Assembly: GCA_030627625.1 (NCBI GenBank)
Contig: DAOURR010000094.1
Span: 1-6,082, forward strand
Source: UBA3103 sp002365855
Lineage (GTDB): Bacteria; Bacillota; Desulfotomaculia; Desulfotomaculales; Pelotomaculaceae
Reading direction: 5' to 3'
Length of the DNA stretch: 6,082 bases
The translations under genes were made by a program, and so were the position numbers. Below, piece after piece: positions 5,962 through 6,082 of the stretch. How positions within the stretch are numbered: the first letter of the stretch is position 1; the number at the start of each line of letters is the position of its first letter. Under the pieces are notes generated by a model. It did no database searches. It was not told where the DNA came from and saw nothing but the letters and a program-made list of their open reading frames with translations.

Positions 5962-6082
5962 ACGATTTTAGGCACCTTGAAAAAGTTCTCGTCCCGGTCC
6001 GGACAATTTGCCAGCGCTTCGTCGCGGGATATATGCTGGCCAACCCAGTCCTCCCGGAAAACATTTTTCAGAGGCAGCACAT
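5958..6082 (-). CDS. gatC: Aspartyl/glutamyl-tRNA amidotransferase subunit C, C-terminal part
   Basis: GatC is the small stabilising subunit that wraps around the GatA-GatB interface. Seen: the last 40 complete codons, ending at TGA (5960-5958). They start VLPLKNVFRED and continue through RDEALANCPDRDENFFKVPKIV. The VLPL...RED stretch, the DEALANxPD segment and the terminal FFKVPKIV are the family's C-terminal hallmarks. GatC proteins are about 95 residues, so the N-terminal half lies beyond the right edge. Its place directly ahead of gatA is the common gatCAB order. It is too short here to appear as a complete reading frame, but the motif match and context make the call firm. Confidence 0.95.
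   Translation of the reverse strand, partial: VLPLKNVFREDWVGQHISRDEALANCPDRDENFFKVPKIV

Noticed and set aside
5945..5966. TTTGA-GG-TCAAA dyad followed by a T-run at the end of gatC, as a terminator
   Set aside because: The centre is only 2 nt and the arms are 5 AT-rich pairs, too weak for termination. gatA and gatB are expected to be co-transcribed with gatC.
5861..6064. 67-codon frame overlapping gatC and the gatA start
   Set aside because: It lies in a different frame from the clear gatC C-terminus, shows no recognisable motif, and spans the intergenic gap and gatA start.

Overview
All genes in this window lie on the minus strand, so they read from right to left. Two transcription units are visible. 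GC content is moderate. Shine-Dalgarno sites are strong (AGGAGG or GGGGAGG), TTG start codons are frequent, and the protein motifs resemble those of anaerobic Gram-positive bacteria. This suggests a clostridial Firmicute of the Peptococcaceae/Desulfotomaculum/Pelotomaculum kind. That placement is inferred from sequence character and gene content; no database search was done.

Right part (6082 to 2924): a gatC-gatA-gatB operon for the tRNA-dependent amidotransferase. Only the last 40 codons of gatC are inside the window. gatA and gatB are complete, carry their catalytic motifs, and both appear to start at TTG behind a near-perfect Shine-Dalgarno site at 8-nt spacing. A GC-rich hairpin followed by a U-run directly after the gatB stop ends this unit. 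Together the three proteins convert misacylated Glu-tRNA(Gln) and/or Asp-tRNA(Asn) to the correct amide forms.

Middle (2923 to 2700): a noncoding spacer with three dyad structures. These are an imperfect 57-bp inverted repeat, a small 5-bp dyad, and a long hairpin that ends one base before the Shine-Dalgarno site of the next gene. A weak extended -10 promoter lies between the large inverted repeat and the hairpin.

Left part (2699 to 1): a tight cassette of a NifV-type homocitrate synthase, a LeuC/HacA-type aconitase-family large subunit, and a LeuD/HacB-type small subunit cut off by the left window edge. The synthase would condense acetyl-CoA with a 2-oxo acid, and the two-subunit [4Fe-4S] hydro-lyase would isomerise the product. 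This fits either 2-oxoglutarate chain elongation (homocitrate to homoisocitrate) or an anaerobe's Re-citrate synthase plus aconitase arm of the TCA cycle. A NifV that only supplies homocitrate to nitrogenase would not need the partner isomerase. Sequence reading alone cannot settle the substrate.

I see no mobile element, CRISPR array, tRNA or rRNA gene. I found no wholly new system. The points most worth checking are the substrate of the left cassette and the structured leader in front of it.
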